A program made the translations under genes and the position numbers. The notes under the pieces were generated by a model. It did no database searches. It saw nothing but the letters and a program-made list of their open reading frames with translations, and was not told the DNA's origin. A DNA stretch of 64,000 nucleotides from an uncultured Hellea sp. (GTDB taxonomy: Bacteria > Pseudomonadota > Alphaproteobacteria > Caulobacterales > Maricaulaceae): assembly GCA_938007935.1 (NCBI GenBank), contig CALLMD010000024.1:26629-90628 (forward strand). Direction: 5' to 3'. Positions 61,906-64,000 of the stretch are shown piece after piece (the stretch's first letter is position 1; each line of letters opens with the position of its first letter).

Positions 61906-62259
61906 ATGAACTTACTTTTCATCGCTGGAATTTTGGCGATGATAGTTGGGTTCGTGCATACAGGTCTCGGTGAGACACTCATATTCAAAGGGTGGCGTCA
62001 GTCCGCGCCAGATATTGCGCGTCAACATCGCAACATTATTTGGGCGTCATGGCATCTCGTGACCATATGTTGTGTGGCCTTTGGAATTATATTGTTAGCC
62101 GTAGGTGCAGGCGTAGAAGACCTGACATCTTTAATTCTTTATATTATTGCAGCAGCGTTCTTATTGTCTTCAGGACTTGTTCTCTTGGCCACGCGCGGAA
62201 AGCATCCAGGATGGGTTGTTTTGCTTATCATCGCGGTTCTGACGGTAACATTTACTTAG
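61906..62259 (+). CDS. Small four-helix membrane protein of unknown function
   Basis: The 117-residue product has four membrane segments (about 1-20, 45-66, 72-92, 96-115) linked by a short basic loop (KGWRQSAPDIARQHRNIIW). It starts three bases after the sdhA stop and so is probably cotranslated. It is not an SdhC or SdhD homologue. Its place suggests a link to complex II, or chance insertion where sdhB is expected. Confidence 0.65.
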   Translation: MNLLFIAGILAMIVGFVHTGLGETLIFKGWRQSAPDIARQHRNIIWASWHLVTICCVAFGIILLAVGAGVEDLTSLILYIIAAAFLLSSGLVLLATRGKHPGWVVLLIIAVLTVTFT

Positions 62260-62295
62260 CATTCAGCTGGTCAAGCTCTTGTGGTGAGGTGCGTC

Positions 62296-62904
62296 TCACT
62301 CGCAATCTGGATATTCCGTGAGTAAATCAAAACGCCTGATTTCATCCATACTCATATAGTGAATATTCTCCGGCTCGGCGGCGGCGCGGGTAAAGGCGTA
62401 AAAGGCAGGGTCGATGCCCATATCGGTCAAGAAATCTTCGTGATATTTCTGGCGGCGATCTGTGCCCATATCTTGGGGCGAGATACGAATGGTTGAGCGC
62501 GCGCCAGAGACTGACCAGCTATGCACCCCTATAAGCGCGCCGCATTCCATGGTGCGCTGCTTGCCCGCAAGGAATAAATCCACCGCGCCAGAGGCAATCA
62601 TACTATTACTTTCAATATGGGTGTTGAGGCCGCGGCGGCGAATATCACGCGCTAGCCGTAAATTCATATCGGCGTCGCTCGTCCCGGGCATTTTCTTGAA
62701 GACAAGCGTGTCGACATAAGGGTGATCTTGCATAAGCTTTTTCACCGCTGCGACGGAGCGATCATCCGTTCCGCCATAGCCATAAGCAATATTATCTTTG
62801 ACCCTGAATTTAAGCAGTCCAACATCAGGCCGCGTTGCGCCGTAAATCGCAACGGCGGCGCCGATCGCGATTAAGACTATCGTGATAATTTGTTGCGTTT
62901 TCAT
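62296..62904 (-). CDS. Membrane-anchored ClpP/crotonase-fold protein
   Basis: The 202-residue product has an N-terminal membrane segment (about 6-24, ITIVLIAIGAAVAIYGA) and a periplasmic domain of ClpP-like type. It reads VDTLVFKKMPGTSDADMNLRLARDIRRRGLNTHIESNSMIASGAVDLFLAGKQRTMECGALIGVHSW, in which SMIASGAV matches the ClpP nucleophile segment and IGVHSW the His. This resembles COG3904-type predicted periplasmic proteins. It may be a serine protease; the Asp partner is not obvious. It is convergent with the small membrane gene. Confidence 0.7.
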   Translation of the reverse strand: MKTQQIITIVLIAIGAAVAIYGATRPDVGLLKFRVKDNIAYGYGGTDDRSVAAVKKLMQDHPYVDTLVFKKMPGTSDADMNLRLARDIRRRGLNTHIESNSMIASGAVDLFLAGKQRTMECGALIGVHSWSVSGARSTIRISPQDMGTDRRQKYHEDFLTDMGIDPAFYAFTRAAAEPENIHYMSMDEIRRFDLLTEYPDCE

Positions 62905-63059
62905 ATCAAGATTTGGCCTAAATCCTTCATTTTCGCGTCAAATATCTTCGCCGGATTGACATCCGCTTTCAGATATTTTCCTAAAACTGAAAGATTTTGA
63001 CCTAAATCTCCTCAGTTTCTTGTTTAAGTTTACGTGCTTACGTCCTAGATGGTGACACT

Positions 63060-64000
63060 ATGCCAGAAAGCAAAGACATAAAACCAGAATTAACGCTGTA
63101 TAATTCTCTCACGCGCAAGAAAGAGGTTTTCAAACCTCAAAACCCAAAGCGCGTGACGATGTATAATTGCGGGCCCACGGTTTATAGCTATGCCCATATT
63201 GGCAATGCCCGCGCCGCCGTGGTCGCCGATGTGCTGTACCGCGTGCTGCGCCATATTTACGGGCAAGACCATGTTGTCTATGCGCGCAATATTACCGATG
63301 TTGATGATAAAATTATTCAAAGCGCCAAAGAGCAAGGCGTGGATATTTCGGTTGTTACCGAAAAATACGCCAAGATTTATAATGATGATCTCGCCGCGAT
63401 TGGATGTCTGCCGCCGACGGTGCAGCCCAAATGTACCGCCCATATTGACGATATGGTGGCGATGATTTCTGATTTGCTCTCCAAAGGCTTTGCTTACGAA
63501 TCCGACGGCCATGTCTTTTTTGATGTGTCCACATATGAGGATTACGGAAAGCTCTCTGGCAACACGCTAGAGAACCTACGCGGGGGTGACCGTGTGGGAG
63601 AGGGTGAAGTCGCGCGTAAGAAAAATAGCGCAGATTTCGTGCTCTGGAAACCTGAGCTGGACGGTGTGGGCTGGGACGCGCCTTTTGGAAAAGGACGGCC
63701 GGGCTGGCATATTGAATGTTCCGCTATGGCCAAAGCGGTTCTGACCGATGGCACCGAAAGCGACACCATCGACATTCATTGCGGCGGCGTTGATTTAAAA
63801 TTCCCGCATCACGAAAATGAAATCGCGCAATCTAATTGCTCCCACAACGCCCCGCTCGCTAATTATTGGGTGCATAATGAATTCCTCAATATGGGCAGCG
63901 AAAAGATGTCCAAGAGCCTCGGCAATGTGAAACTCATTCATGACCTGCTCAAAGATTGGGATGGTGAGGTCATTCGGTTAGCATTGCTCAAAGCGCATTA
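63060..64000 (+). CDS. cysS: Cysteinyl-tRNA synthetase, N-terminal part (3' end beyond the window)
   Basis: The frame opens at ATG 63060 and runs past the right edge; 313 residues are visible. It has the class I start TLYNSLTRKKEVFKP, zinc-site Cys in MYNCGPTVYSYAHIGNARAAVVADVLYRVLR (HIGH as HIGN), YARNITDVDDKI, CSAMAKAVL, DIHCGGVDLKFPHHENEIAQS, and KMSKSLGN at 63903. CysRS charges tRNA-Cys. A TAT-rich leader of about 150 bases separates it from the divergent ClpP-fold gene. Confidence 0.96.
   Translation, partial: MPESKDIKPELTLYNSLTRKKEVFKPQNPKRVTMYNCGPTVYSYAHIGNARAAVVADVLYRVLRHIYGQDHVVYARNITDVDDKIIQSAKEQGVDISVVTEKYAKIYNDDLAAIGCLPPTVQPKCTAHIDDMVAMISDLLSKGFAYESDGHVFFDVSTYEDYGKLSGNTLENLRGGDRVGEGEVARKKNSADFVLWKPELDGVGWDAPFGKGRPGWHIECSAMAKAVLTDGTESDTIDIHCGGVDLKFPHHENEIAQSNCSHNAPLANYWVHNEFLNMGSEKMSKSLGNVKLIHDLLKDWDGEVIRLALLKAH

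Noticed and set aside
1..64000. CRISPR array, prophage or insertion sequence
   Set aside because: No regularly spaced repeats, transposase, integrase or phage structural gene was seen on either strand.

Overview
The window reads as a chromosomal segment of a dimorphic, stalked-type alphaproteobacterium (Caulobacterales/Maricaulales, Hyphomonadaceae-like, probably marine). The grounds are a 231-residue CtrA, a CpdR-type receiver protein, GANTC (CcrM-type) sites in key upstream regions, one exact CtrA box (TTAA-N7-TTAAC) in front of a cell-wall hydrolase gene, tetrameric glycyl-tRNA synthetase (glyQ/glyS), pyruvate phosphate dikinase, ETF-ubiquinone oxidoreductase and a ZnuD-like TonB receptor. 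Base composition is medium-GC with AT-rich islands. Nearly all of the window is dense coding sequence and no transposase, integrase, phage or CRISPR was found.

Layout. 1-5 kb: an incomplete secreted protein gene, rimM (away from its usual rpsP/trmD/rplS partners), glmS and galU for UDP-sugar supply, and two exported proteins of unknown function. 5.2-8.1 kb: a two-gene operon of a membrane-anchored GrpE-like protein and an Hsp70-like ATPase with a transmembrane C-terminus, the best candidate here for an undescribed system. 8.1-13.5 kb: MscS channel, a Tat-lipoprotein PhoD phosphatase, and a six-EF-hand protein followed by an ECF sigma factor and a probable anti-sigma. 13.5-17.3 kb: FliJ-like coiled-coil protein, ctrA, UDP-glucose dehydrogenase, fatty acid hydroxylase. 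17.3-21.2 kb: an SDR/DUF1330/DUF2855/dienoyl-CoA-isomerase operon divergent from its probable PadR regulator. 21.2-26 kb: Atm1-type ABC exporter, AraC-family regulator, a degenerate MinD-like protein and a WecG/TagA glycosyltransferase. 26-33 kb: UDG, rimK, ETF-QO, TPR lipoprotein, ispE, polyprenyl diphosphate synthase; rimK and ispE both appear to start at AUA. 33-41.8 kb: two DUF2007 genes (one frameshifted), glyQ-glyS, ppdK, SleB-type hydrolase, Mrp.

41.8-50.3 kb: exported helical-repeat protein, an AT-rich stretch with a hypothetical glycoside hydrolase ending near tRNA-Val(GAC), cpdR, N-formylglutamate amidohydrolase, XRE regulator, histidinol-phosphatase-like IMPase, gap. 50.3-55.7 kb: a probable zinc-uptake pair (small His-containing exported protein and ZnuD-like receptor), an AT-rich DUF4145 gene, a marR-Na+/H+ antiporter operon. 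55.7-64 kb: an orphan terminator, rarA, a modular YegP-repeat/TM/CWDG-repeat protein, sdhCDA without sdhB, a ClpP-fold membrane protein, and the 5' part of cysS.

Working together: glmS, galU and ugd supply activated sugars for envelope polysaccharides that glycosyltransferases such as the WecG/TagA protein could use. ctrA and cpdR belong to one cell-cycle network, and the exact CtrA box ties the SleB-type hydrolase to it. ETF-QO, the dienoyl-CoA isomerase operon and Sdh fit fatty-acid catabolism feeding the quinone pool. All functions are inferred from sequence by eye; no database search was run.
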